5,442 nt of DNA from CAYHZL01 sp964361075 (GCA_964361075.1 CAYHZL010000222.1:1-5442), one strand, 5' to 3'; positions 1 through 5,402 are shown, numbered from the stretch's first letter. Program-made: numbers and translations. Notes: a model not told the origin generated them from the letters alone.

Positions 1-48
1 CGGTCGCTTCGCTCCCTCGCAATGACGACGATGTTTTTAGAGATGCCC
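1..48. repeat. Partial copy of the 130-bp palindromic intergenic repeat
   Basis: The first 48 bases match the right half of the complete element at 4826-4955. They share a GCTTCGCT block, then CTCGCAATGAC-type sequence, then TGTTTTTAGAGATGCCC as the outer end. The copy is cut by the window edge, so its left half is not seen. It ends 5 bp beyond the stop codon of the rpiB-like gene, in the same orientation relative to that gene as the complete copy has to atpC. The internal GTCATTGCGAG / GAAGCAATC type of motif is, from memory, common in dispersed repeats of many bacteria. Confidence 0.8.
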
Positions 49-53
49 ATTAG

Positions 54-749
54 TTATTTACTAAATTTTTGTTCAATCTCAGTAATTTTATCAACACGGC
101 GTTTATGTCTTCCACCGCCAAACCTCGTTTCGAGCCACACCTTAACAATTGATTTTATCAACTCTGTACCAAGCGATTTTGCACCAAGTGTGAGTACGTT
201 GGCATCGTTATGTTCGCGGCTGCTCTGCGCCACAAATTCGTTGTAACATGCAGCAGCACGAACGCCAGGAATTTTATTGCACACAATTGAAGAAGCAACG
301 CCGGTTGCTTCAATCATAATGCCTCGCCACGCTTCTCCTTTTGCAACAATACGAGCAACAGCATACGCAAAATCAGGATAATCACATGCCTCTTCAGAAT
401 TAGTTCCGATATCTAAAGTTTTAAAACCAAGTTCGGTAAGATATTTTTTGAGCATCTCTTTTGTTTGATACCCACCATGATCACTTCCAATAACAATTAC
501 GTTGGAACCGACATGCATTGGTTCAATGAGAGATTTTGCGTACGATGTCGTTACTGTGTGTGCCGGGATTGGTTGAGAAGTTTTTCCTTGATCTTCTTTT
601 TTATCAGTAAAAATAATTTTTAAATCGCGCGCTTTATCTAAAGCTGCCGGCGTAATCACCATATTCGTATCGGCAAAAATATTTTTCTTGCCAGCCTTCG
701 CGGTATCAAGCACCGTACGTTCTGTAATTACTGTTTTTGCCATACGCAT
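54..749 (-). CDS. rpiB: RpiB/LacAB-family sugar-phosphate isomerase with extra N-terminal domain and Cys-to-Glu active-site change
   Basis: This 231-residue protein has a complete RpiB domain from about residue 83 to 229. RpiB interconverts ribose 5-phosphate and ribulose 5-phosphate in the cytosolic pentose phosphate pathway. Family landmarks are GSDHGG (D90, H91), DIGTNS, DYPDFA, NKIPGVRAA, SREHNDANVL (H180) and GGGRHKRRVD (R214, R218). The catalytic cysteine of the usual CGTG motif (Cys66 in E. coli) is replaced: the motif reads IEATG with E147, while the following threonine (T149) is kept. Residues 3-50 form an added domain (VITERTV...VITPAALDKA) that resembles the short N-terminal segment seen in EutT-like and microcompartment-associated proteins; that likeness is from memory. 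Residues 51-82 are a linker. Typical RpiB is about 150 residues. ATG at 749 and ATG at 743 are both possible starts, and neither has a Shine-Dalgarno sequence. It is the last gene of the cluster. The isomerase family is secure; the exact substrate is not. Confidence 0.88.
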   Translation of the reverse strand: MRMAKTVITERTVLDTAKAGKKNIFADTNMVITPAALDKARDLKIIFTDKKEDQGKTSQPIPAHTVTTSYAKSLIEPMHVGSNVIVIGSDHGGYQTKEMLKKYLTELGFKTLDIGTNSEEACDYPDFAYAVARIVAKGEAWRGIMIEATGVASSIVCNKIPGVRAAACYNEFVAQSSREHNDANVLTLGAKSLGTELIKSIVKVWLETRFGGGRHKRRVDKITEIEQKFSK

Positions 750-775
750 TGTAGTTTAGTATTGACCATTACTTA

Positions 776-839
776 GTCGTCCCTTAAAAAGTAGAAACCC
801 TTCGGGAGTTGAATAAACAATGACTTTTTAAGTGACGAC
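776..839. mobile_element. 64-bp MITE-like inverted-repeat element at the 3' end of rlpA
   Basis: Arms at 776-792 and 823-839 are 17-bp inverted repeats (GTCGTCCCTTAAAAAGT type) with one mismatch. They enclose a 30-bp centre with a small CCC-TTC-GGG hairpin. The element is bordered on both sides by the 6-bp direct repeat TACTTA (770-775 and 840-845), as expected for a target-site duplication. The rlpA stop codon is made partly from the element: TA comes from the flanking repeat and G from the first element base. Removing the element and one repeat would leave TAA in the same frame and 19 nt to the rpiB start. No transposase is present, so it would be non-autonomous. A hairpin with a transcript role is an alternative reading. 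Confidence 0.6.
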
Positions 840-1330
840 TACTTAACATATTCGTCGTCTCCCCATTCGACAACTTCAAGCCGAACATGCGCTGTCCCTT
901 TTTTAAGCATATCAAGTTGTGTTGCAGCGCCAAGCGACACATCCATGATACGGTTTAGTACAAATGGACCTCTGTCATTTACGCGAATCACTACCGACTT
1001 GTTGTTGTCCAGATTTGTTACTTTAACTTTTGTGCCGAATGGAAAGGAACGATGTGCAGCCGTTAGTTGATACATATCGTACGTTTCACCATTCGCTGTT
1101 TTCTTGCCGTTGAAATCATGTGCATAGTACGAAGCGAGACCTTCATAGCTTTGTACCTTATTCGCTGTCGTTGAACTTCCGCTTGCAGATGTTGTGTTCT
1201 TTGGCTCCGCAGTTCGTGCTCGTGTAAAACGAGGCGATGAAGCACATCCGCCAACACATATTGCAAAAATAATTAACAACGTTCCTTCTCGGCGGAAATA
1301 TGCTGCAGTATTAAATAAGAAACATGTCAT
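839..1330 (-). CDS. rlpA: RlpA-family septal lytic transglycosylase, lipoprotein
   Basis: A 163-residue exported protein. Residues 13-14 are Arg-Arg, followed by a hydrophobic stretch TLLIIFAICVGG and a lipobox-type VGGC with the lipidated cysteine at 29, so it should be an outer-membrane or periplasmic lipoprotein. Residues 30-60 are a Ser/Thr-rich linker. Residues 63-156 are the RlpA double-psi beta-barrel, starting EGLASYYAHDFNGKKTANGE. The acidic and histidine residues reported as essential in Pseudomonas aeruginosa RlpA are present with the same spacing: D85, H93 (TAAHRSFPFGT) and D119 (VNDRGPF). RlpA cleaves peptide-free glycan strands at the septum. There is no C-terminal SPOR domain, so septal targeting by that route is absent. 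A GTG one codon earlier (1333) is an alternative start; neither has a clear ribosome site. It is flanked by two small inverted-repeat elements, one of which supplies the last base of its TAG stop. Confidence 0.93.
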   Translation of the reverse strand: MTCFLFNTAAYFRREGTLLIIFAICVGGCASSPRFTRARTAEPKNTTSASGSSTTANKVQSYEGLASYYAHDFNGKKTANGETYDMYQLTAAHRSFPFGTKVKVTNLDNNKSVVIRVNDRGPFVLNRIMDVSLGAATQLDMLKKGTAHVRLEVVEWGDDEYVK

Positions 1331-1335
1331 CACAT

Positions 1336-1347
1336 TTACAAATATTC
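1336..1347. repeat. 12-bp direct repeat, left copy (candidate target-site duplication)
   Basis: TTACAAATATTC occurs here and again at 1465-1476. The right copy is the last four codons of manC (Glu-Tyr-Leu-stop on the minus strand); this copy lies 2 nt before the rlpA GTG. The two copies bracket the inverted-repeat element at 1348-1464. Twelve identical bases this close together are unlikely by chance, although both are AT-rich. Confidence 0.6.
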
Positions 1348-1464
1348 GTATCTACTCAGTCATGCCATGAGTTTGTCTAATGTTTTTGTGAAAGTTGTAT
1401 TTTTTATTCGCCGCGGCGAATCAAAAAGTAACTCATGGCATGACTTCAAGGGCACGCTGAGGAG
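1348..1464. mobile_element. About 117-bp MITE-like element between manC and rlpA
   Basis: The segment contains a perfect 16-bp inverted repeat, AGTCATGCCATGAGTT at 1358-1373 and its complement at 1430-1445. Near the edges are the outer segments CTACTCAG (1352-1359) and CTGAGGAG (1457-1464), which match as an inverted repeat in 7 of 8 positions. Inside, off centre, lies the 16-bp palindrome at 1406-1421. The 12-bp direct repeat TTACAAATATTC abuts both sides (1336-1347, 1465-1476). No open reading frame of note is inside. Excision with one repeat would place the manC stop 2 nt before the rlpA GTG. Non-autonomous insertion is the favoured reading; the exact borders are uncertain because the left outer arm starts 4 bp inside the repeat. 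Confidence 0.5.
1406..1423. repeat. 18-bp shared motif with perfect 16-bp palindrome, upstream of rlpA
   Basis: ATTCGCCGCGGCGAAT is a perfect palindrome (1406-1421), followed by CA. The same 18 bases occur at 4681-4698. Here its centre is about 80 nt upstream of the rlpA start; the other copy is about 84 nt upstream of the alr start. It is strikingly GC-rich within AT-rich surroundings. It is not a convincing terminator, because neither strand has a T-run directly after the stem. It could be a regulator-binding site or a REP-like repeat unit. Confidence 0.6.
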
Positions 1465-1476
1465 TTACAAATATTC
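1465..1476. repeat. 12-bp direct repeat, right copy, within the manC 3' end
   Basis: TTACAAATATTC matches 1336-1347 exactly. On the minus strand it reads as the final Glu-Tyr-Leu codons and TAA of manC. The coding role of this copy suggests it is the original and that the left copy arose by duplication on insertion. Confidence 0.6.
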
Positions 1477-2550
1477 ATTCATTTGCTTTCTGCGCAAATG
1501 GTCCACGACTTCTTTCACATCCTGCGATACACCACGCTTGCAAATAAGCAGCGCGTCATCGGTTTCAATAACAATTAAATCGTCAACACCAACTGTTGCC
1601 ACCAATTTGTTTGGTGAATGAACATACGTATTTTTCGAATTAATGGAAATAACTTTGCCTTGTGAAATATTTCCTTGTTCATCGGATTGCGAAACTCTAC
1701 ATACTTCATCCCAAGAGCCAACATCATTCCAACCGAAATTTCCTTTAATAACGTACACACTTTCCGCTTTTTCCATCACTCCATAATCAATGGAGATGCC
1801 TCGTATCATTCCGTACGAACGCTCCAGCGTTTGCTCAAAAAGATTTGTGCCGAGTGTCGGTTCTACTGCTTGCAGTTGATCAAACATTTCCGGTAATGAT
1901 TTTTTTATTTCATTGAGAATAACATCGGCACGCCAAATAAACATACCGCTGTTCCAAAAAAAATCGCCGCTTGCTAAAAATTGTTGTGCCGTTGCAAGAT
2001 TAGGTTTTTCAGCGAATGTTTTTACTTCGTACACATCTTTTTCCGTATTATTGTTTTGTTCTTGTACTTGAATGTAACCGTATCCGGTTTCCGGATGTGT
2101 CGGCTGAATACCAATCGTTACAAGCGATGATGTTGTATCCGCAACATCCGCCCCAAGTTGCAGTACGCGCAAAAATTCTTTTTCATCGCGGATTAAATGA
2201 TCGGCGGGAAGCACAACCATAACACCCTGCGGATCAAGTCGGTGCACAAACATTGCAGCAAGCCCGACACACGGCGCAGTATTCCGTCCAATTGGCTCCA
2301 CGATAATATTTTCTACAGGAATATTTGATAATTGTTTGATGATTGCATTTCGTTGTAATTTATTAGTAACAATGAAAATATTTTTCCCTTCCACAAAACC
2401 ATTCAACCTTCGAATTGTATTCTGAATCATTGTTCCTTCGCCGACAACTTCCAACAATTGTTTCGGATTTTTTTCTCTGCTGCGAGGCCAGAATCTTGAG
2501 CCAACGCCGCCAGCCATAATCACGGCATACACGTTTTTCTTTTCATTCAT
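1465..2550 (-). CDS. manC: Mannose-1-phosphate guanylyltransferase (GDP-mannose pyrophosphorylase)
   Basis: This 361-residue cytosolic enzyme makes GDP-mannose from mannose 1-phosphate and GTP, the donor for mannosylated polysaccharides and the precursor of GDP-fucose and GDP-rhamnose. The nucleotidyltransferase signature MAGGVGSRFWPRSR is at 12-25, with K30 in NPKQLL. Further family motifs are VEPIGRNTAP (84-93), LPADH (114-118, metal-binding Asp117), HPETGYGYI (152-160), EKP (181-183), WNSGMFIW (199-206), SIDYGVMEKA (253-262) and GWNDVGSWDEV (273-283). A short beta-helix-like tail follows. The length fits the monofunctional type; the fused phosphomannose isomerase domain of the roughly 470-residue type II enzymes is absent. 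The ATG is 4 nt after the preceding gene's stop, with an AGGA 10 nt upstream as a possible ribosome site, so coupled translation is likely. The last codons form one copy of a 12-bp direct repeat. Confidence 0.96.
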   Translation of the reverse strand: MNEKKNVYAVIMAGGVGSRFWPRSREKNPKQLLEVVGEGTMIQNTIRRLNGFVEGKNIFIVTNKLQRNAIIKQLSNIPVENIIVEPIGRNTAPCVGLAAMFVHRLDPQGVMVVLPADHLIRDEKEFLRVLQLGADVADTTSSLVTIGIQPTHPETGYGYIQVQEQNNNTEKDVYEVKTFAEKPNLATAQQFLASGDFFWNSGMFIWRADVILNEIKKSLPEMFDQLQAVEPTLGTNLFEQTLERSYGMIRGISIDYGVMEKAESVYVIKGNFGWNDVGSWDEVCRVSQSDEQGNISQGKVISINSKNTYVHSPNKLVATVGVDDLIVIETDDALLICKRGVSQDVKEVVDHLRRKQMNEYL

Positions 2551-2554
2551 AGAA

Positions 2555-3493
2555 TCATTTTCCTAAAATGTCTTTTGGATGTACTAAATATTTTTTGATG
2601 TTATCGAGATGTTTCATTCCGTTTGCAGTATCGTTCAATGCAATAGTGATGCGGTCGCCAATATCGTGCAATACTTCCGAAGTTTTATCGTCTTTCGCGA
2701 TGCCGGCTTTTTCAGAATATTCTATGAAGGCGATAACGGACAGAAAAAATTCTGCGACACCAATTTTGTTATGCGCGCGAGCCATATCTACCGAACTCTT
2801 CGAAATCATTTTTAATACTGAAATTGAAATGCCTCGTTCAATCGGAGCTTTTTCTGATAACGATATTGCCGATTCTGCAAATCGTTGAACACCCAGCACC
2901 ATATTTTGATCTAAGATATTTTTTAATGATGGAGAAACTTCTGGGCGAGTTTCGATTGGCGTACTGTATGAAGAAGATTCGGTTTCGATTAAAGACGATT
3001 GCACAGTTGTATTCCAATCAGGCTCAGATAAACTTGAACCTAAAATATTTTCCTGTGTTGAAATTGGTTCATGCGTAACCGGTTCTTCAATTGTTTGCGG
3101 AAGAACAAATTCTTCTTGTGTGGTTTGCTCCTGCCTCATTTCTTCTTGCGGCGTTTCTTCTTGTGAAATTTGAGGAGCGTCAAATGGCTCACCAAGAAAA
3201 GATTCAAATAATTTTTCGTTGAGCAATTGTACATCGCTTTCAAAAGTATCAGACGATGTACTGCTCTTTGAAGTTTTTTCTTCCCGCAGCAATATCCACT
3301 CCATAGATAAAGCAGACTTCATAAATCCGTTCACAGAACGAAGATGAATAAGCTCGCCGGATAATGACTGTGCTGATTCGAGTTTATCAATTAATTTGGA
3401 AAGTTTTTCCGAATGGAATGGAATTAGGCTGTCTTGTAGACCTAATTGCGCGCGACGGACAGCTTGCAATAAATATTCTTCAGATTTATTCAT
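2555..3493 (-). CDS. Unrecognised 312-residue hydrophilic protein with helical ends and Gln/Glu-rich linker
   Basis: I do not recognise a family. Residues 1-72 look like an amphipathic helical domain (for example SEEYLLQAVRRAQLGLQDS, then LSKLIDKLESAQSLSG). Residues 73-185 are low-complexity and acidic, rich in Ser, Thr, Gln and Glu, with TQEE/PQEE-like units around 108-130, and are probably disordered. Residues 190-312 look like a second helical bundle (GVQRFAESAISLSEKAP, IGVAEFFLSVIAFIEYSEKAG, IGDRITIALNDTANGMKHLDNI). There is no signal peptide, no membrane segment and no metal or catalytic motif, so a cytosolic adaptor or scaffold role is possible but unproven. The chosen ATG overlaps the alr stop by 8 nt; a GTG at 3529 would add 12 residues and overlap by 44 nt. 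It ends 4 nt before manC, so it is co-translated with envelope genes. Confidence 0.8.
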   Translation of the reverse strand: MNKSEEYLLQAVRRAQLGLQDSLIPFHSEKLSKLIDKLESAQSLSGELIHLRSVNGFMKSALSMEWILLREEKTSKSSTSSDTFESDVQLLNEKLFESFLGEPFDAPQISQEETPQEEMRQEQTTQEEFVLPQTIEEPVTHEPISTQENILGSSLSEPDWNTTVQSSLIETESSSYSTPIETRPEVSPSLKNILDQNMVLGVQRFAESAISLSEKAPIERGISISVLKMISKSSVDMARAHNKIGVAEFFLSVIAFIEYSEKAGIAKDDKTSEVLHDIGDRITIALNDTANGMKHLDNIKKYLVHPKDILGK

Positions 3494-4604
3494 AGATGTA
3501 TTTTCTTGGAACACGTTCTGTAATTGCACAACAAATTTCGTACGGTATTGTTTCTAATTTCGCAGCAACATCCCACGCTGTAATGCAGGACGCTCCTTGG
3601 CTTCCAATTAACACAACTTCTTCACCAACAGCAACGTCCGGTGAACGACCAAGATCAATCATCAATTGGTCCATGCAAATTGTGCCGGCAATAATTCTTT
3701 TTTTTCCGCCGACAATTGCTTGCGCTTTTCCGGTTAATCGTCTGCTCACACCATCAGCATAACCAACAGGAACGCTGGCAATCTGTATTGACATTGAAGT
3801 GATGTAACGCCGTGAATAACTAATGGATGTATTTTTTTTTACTTTTTTAAGAAATGATATTTTGGATTTAAGCGACATCGCTTGTGCGAGCGGAATTGTA
3901 TTGCGTGTTTCAAGTGAAGGAGTATATCCATACATCATAATTCCGGGGCGCACCATATCGAAGTATGAATCTTTCATTTGCATGATTGCGCCGCTGTTTG
4001 CGCAATGTTTAAGTGGAATTGAAATATGTGCGACATCCAATGCTTGAACGAGTGATTGAAATTCCGAAAGTTGTTTTTTTGCGAATGATGTTTCTCGCTC
4101 ATCGGATGTGGCAAAGTGTGTGTAGATTCCCTTGATAAAGATATTTTTCAACGCAGACACTTCTCGAATAAAATTCATTGCATCGTGTGGTGCAATGCCG
4201 ATTCTTCCCATTCCTGTATCAACTTTAATATGAACGCTTGTTATTCTTCCGGCTTTCTCCGCAAGGTGATTCAATTTTTTTGCAATATCTATTGAACACA
4301 ATGTTGCTTCAAGATTATTCTGCACGTACGAATTAAGTTGTTCAACAAACGGCGCTGTAAATACCATTGTTGGCGCAGTGATCCGTGCTTGACGCAATGC
4401 GATTCCTTCTTCAACAATTGCTACGCCAAGATATTCTGCAGTGTTATGTTTCAGTACTGACTTTGCAACGGGTATCATACCATGTCCGTATGCATTTGCC
4501 TTTACAACTGCCATTACCTTCGTTGCTTTGCCAACTCGTTTCTTCACCTGGCGAAGATTTTCGTTGATAGCGTGCAAATTTATTTCAGCAAAAGTTGGTC
4601 TCAT
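3486..4604 (-). CDS. alr: Alanine racemase, PLP-dependent
   Basis: This 372-residue cytosolic enzyme interconverts L- and D-alanine for peptidoglycan. The PLP-binding lysine is K35 in VVKANAYGHG at the N-terminal barrel. KVDTGMGRIG holds K127 (matching the carbamylated lysine of the Geobacillus enzyme) and R134. MVRPGIMMYG holds R219, the arginine that contacts the PLP ring nitrogen. The second catalytic base is Y263 in SISYSRRY. ICMDQLMIDLG (309-319) and IPYE (353-356) complete the active-site entrance of the C-terminal beta domain. Length and motif order are normal, so it should be active. It is the first gene of the cluster, behind a good promoter, and its stop overlaps the next start by 8 nt. 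A run of nine adenines in the coding strand (Lys-Lys-Asn near 257-259) is intact in this sequence. Confidence 0.96.
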   Translation of the reverse strand: MRPTFAEINLHAINENLRQVKKRVGKATKVMAVVKANAYGHGMIPVAKSVLKHNTAEYLGVAIVEEGIALRQARITAPTMVFTAPFVEQLNSYVQNNLEATLCSIDIAKKLNHLAEKAGRITSVHIKVDTGMGRIGIAPHDAMNFIREVSALKNIFIKGIYTHFATSDERETSFAKKQLSEFQSLVQALDVAHISIPLKHCANSGAIMQMKDSYFDMVRPGIMMYGYTPSLETRNTIPLAQAMSLKSKISFLKKVKKNTSISYSRRYITSMSIQIASVPVGYADGVSRRLTGKAQAIVGGKKRIIAGTICMDQLMIDLGRSPDVAVGEEVVLIGSQGASCITAWDVAAKLETIPYEICCAITERVPRKYIYE

Positions 4605-4619
4605 GAAATATTTTTGAAA

Positions 4620-4648
4620 AATATACCGCTTTACGAAGGAAGAATCAA
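4620..4648 (-). promoter_or_regulatory. Predicted promoter of the alr cluster
   Basis: On the minus strand TTGATT (4648-4643) and TATATT (4625-4620) are separated by exactly 17 nt, matching sigma70 consensus in 4 of 6 and 5 of 6 positions. The -10 box ends 15 nt before the alr ATG, so the leader would be short. The same sequence also reads as TTTG-N20-TATATTTT, close to the TTTG / TAnnTTTG promoter type of Bacteroidota, so it is a good candidate under either model. The palindromic motif lies about 32 bp upstream of the -35 box. Confidence 0.6.
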
Positions 4649-4680
4649 ATGTACCATTTCATCCTAAAAGATAAAGCCAC

Positions 4681-4698
4681 ATTCGCCGCGGCGAATCA
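4681..4698. repeat. 18-bp shared motif with perfect 16-bp palindrome, upstream of alr
   Basis: This is identical over 18 bases to 1406-1423. The palindrome ATTCGCCGCGGCGAAT at 4681-4696 lies upstream of the predicted alr promoter. Its right edge abuts a 9-bp inverted repeat (4696-4704 with 4730-4738), so this stretch could also fold into a larger hairpin. A regulator site or a dispersed repeat are both possible. Confidence 0.6.
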
Positions 4699-4770
4699 CA
4701 GATTTTGAATAATATTCTAAAAAAATTTTAATCTGTGAATTTATGGTTTTTGATTTTTCTTGCCAAAACA

Positions 4771-4806
4771 TAAAAATGCCCACAAAAAAATAAATTTTTG
4801 CGGGCA
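4771..4806 (-). terminator. Intrinsic terminator of atpC
   Basis: On the minus strand TGCCCGCAAAAA (4806-4795) pairs with a TTTTTGTGGGCA-type arm ending at 4777. The one mismatch on the plus strand becomes a G-U wobble in the minus-strand RNA. The stem is followed directly by TTTTTATGTTTT. This asymmetry marks it as a minus-strand terminator. It lies 159 bp beyond the atpC stop only because the 130-bp repeat sits in between; without the repeat the gap would be 29 bp. Confidence 0.85.
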
Positions 4807-4825
4807 AGTATTCATTCGGGATTAA

Positions 4826-4955
4826 GGGCATCTCTAAAATATAAAAAGATGGTCATTGCGAGGCGTTGTTTGCCGAAGCAATCTTCAAAAGATTAGGGGA
4901 TTGCTTCGCTCGTAAAGAACACTTGCTCGCAATGACAATGTTTTTAGAGATGCCC
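4826..4955. mobile_element. Complete 130-bp palindromic MITE-like repeat
   Basis: Terminal inverted repeats GGGCATCTCTAAAA (4826-4839) and TTTTAGAGATGCCC (4942-4955) are perfect over 14 bp. The adjoining AA and TT would extend them to 16 bp. Nested inside are GTCATTGCGAG (4852-4862) paired with CTCGCAATGAC (4926-4936), and CGAAGCAATC (4874-4883) paired with GATTGCTTCG (4899-4908). The whole unit can therefore fold into one long hairpin. It encodes no protein. A second, partial copy lies at 1-48. No clear flanking duplication was found. Origin from insertion-sequence ends or a REP-like family is inferred. Confidence 0.8.
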
Positions 4956-4965
4956 TTCACTAATT

Positions 4966-5382
4966 TCACTGATGTGTAATCTTCAGACGATTTAATGCTC
5001 TGGCAAGAGCGGCATGTGCACGCTCTTGATCAATGAGTTCATTGTTGTTACTTTTTTTCTGTAACAGTTCCTGTGCTCGTTGCTTTGCACTTTCGGCTCG
5101 TGCAACATCAATCTCCGCAGAATGTTCGGCTGTTTCTGCGAGAACAATTACCTTGTTGTTTTTTACTTCAACAAAGCCGCCGCTGGTTGCATAGAAATCT
5201 GTTTTGCCATCAGCATCAGTAATTTTTATTGCACCAATTCCAATGGAAGAAAGAAACGGCGCGTGATTATGCAACACTTGAAATCCACCTTCAACTCCGG
5301 GTGCGCTCACACTTTGCACGTCGCCGGAAAAAACAGTTCTTGTTGGTGTAACAATATCTACTATGAAATTTTTATTTGCCAT
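4966..5382 (-). CDS. atpC: F1Fo ATP synthase subunit epsilon
   Basis: This 138-residue protein is the epsilon subunit of the F1 central stalk, which couples the rotor to the catalytic head and restrains ATP hydrolysis. The N-terminal beta-sandwich (about 5-88) begins NFIVDIVTPTRTVFSGDV. It carries the family motif SAPGVEGGFQVLHNHAPF (26-43), whose usual VLPGHAP form here reads VLHNHAP, and the strand GGFVEVKNNKVIVLAE (68-83). The C-terminal helical hairpin is complete (about 91-136, with ARAESAKQRAQELL and ERAHAALARALNRL), so it can fold into the inhibitory form. Length is normal. atpD usually precedes atpC; the 60 bp visible upstream show no recognisable atpD end, so atpD is either just outside the window or elsewhere. 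No Shine-Dalgarno sequence is seen. A terminator follows downstream. Confidence 0.95.
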   Translation of the reverse strand: MANKNFIVDIVTPTRTVFSGDVQSVSAPGVEGGFQVLHNHAPFLSSIGIGAIKITDADGKTDFYATSGGFVEVKNNKVIVLAETAEHSAEIDVARAESAKQRAQELLQKKSNNNELIDQERAHAALARALNRLKITHQ

Positions 5383-5402
5383 TTTACGTAACTACTCAGC
5401 GC

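Larger units (their letters stand above)
4605..4965. other. Intergenic region between atpC and alr (361 bp)
   Basis: No credible gene is present. Leftward from atpC it contains the 130-bp palindromic repeat, the atpC terminator, an AT-rich stretch with a 9-bp inverted repeat (TCACAGATT at 4696-4704 and AATCTGTGA at 4730-4738), the 18-bp palindromic motif and then the alr promoter. The terminator followed by a promoter marks a transcription-unit boundary. Confidence 0.85.

Noticed and set aside
770..1366. The two elements flanking rlpA as related copies or ends of one transposon carrying rlpA
   Set aside because: The outer sequences share only a short TACT-AGTC-like stretch, part of which falls in the flanking repeat of one element. 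The arms otherwise differ and each element has its own direct repeats.
1401..1430. GC-rich palindrome with flanking T and A runs as an intrinsic terminator of manC
   Set aside because: On the minus strand the stem is followed by A residues, not T. On the plus strand it is followed by CAAAAAG. The other copy at 4681-4698 also has no T-run.
1367..1621. Plus-strand open frames across the window, such as this one and 22-246, 2568-2888 and 5080-5391
   Set aside because: They lie opposite well-supported minus-strand genes, have no recognisable domains and have odd composition, so they are shadow frames.
3830..3840. Homopolymer run in alr as a frameshift or phase-variation site
   Set aside because: The frame is intact across the run and simply encodes lysine and asparagine codons. 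Nine adenines in an AT-rich gene are not enough evidence.
4696..4738. TCACAGATT / AATCTGTGA inverted repeat as a mobile element or terminator
   Set aside because: Only 9 bp pair, the loop is long and AT-rich, there is no T-run and no flanking duplication. It is mentioned only as part of the intergenic region.
1..4955. CRISPR array
   Set aside because: The repeats occur only twice each, are far apart and lie between ordinary genes, with no regular spacers or cas genes.
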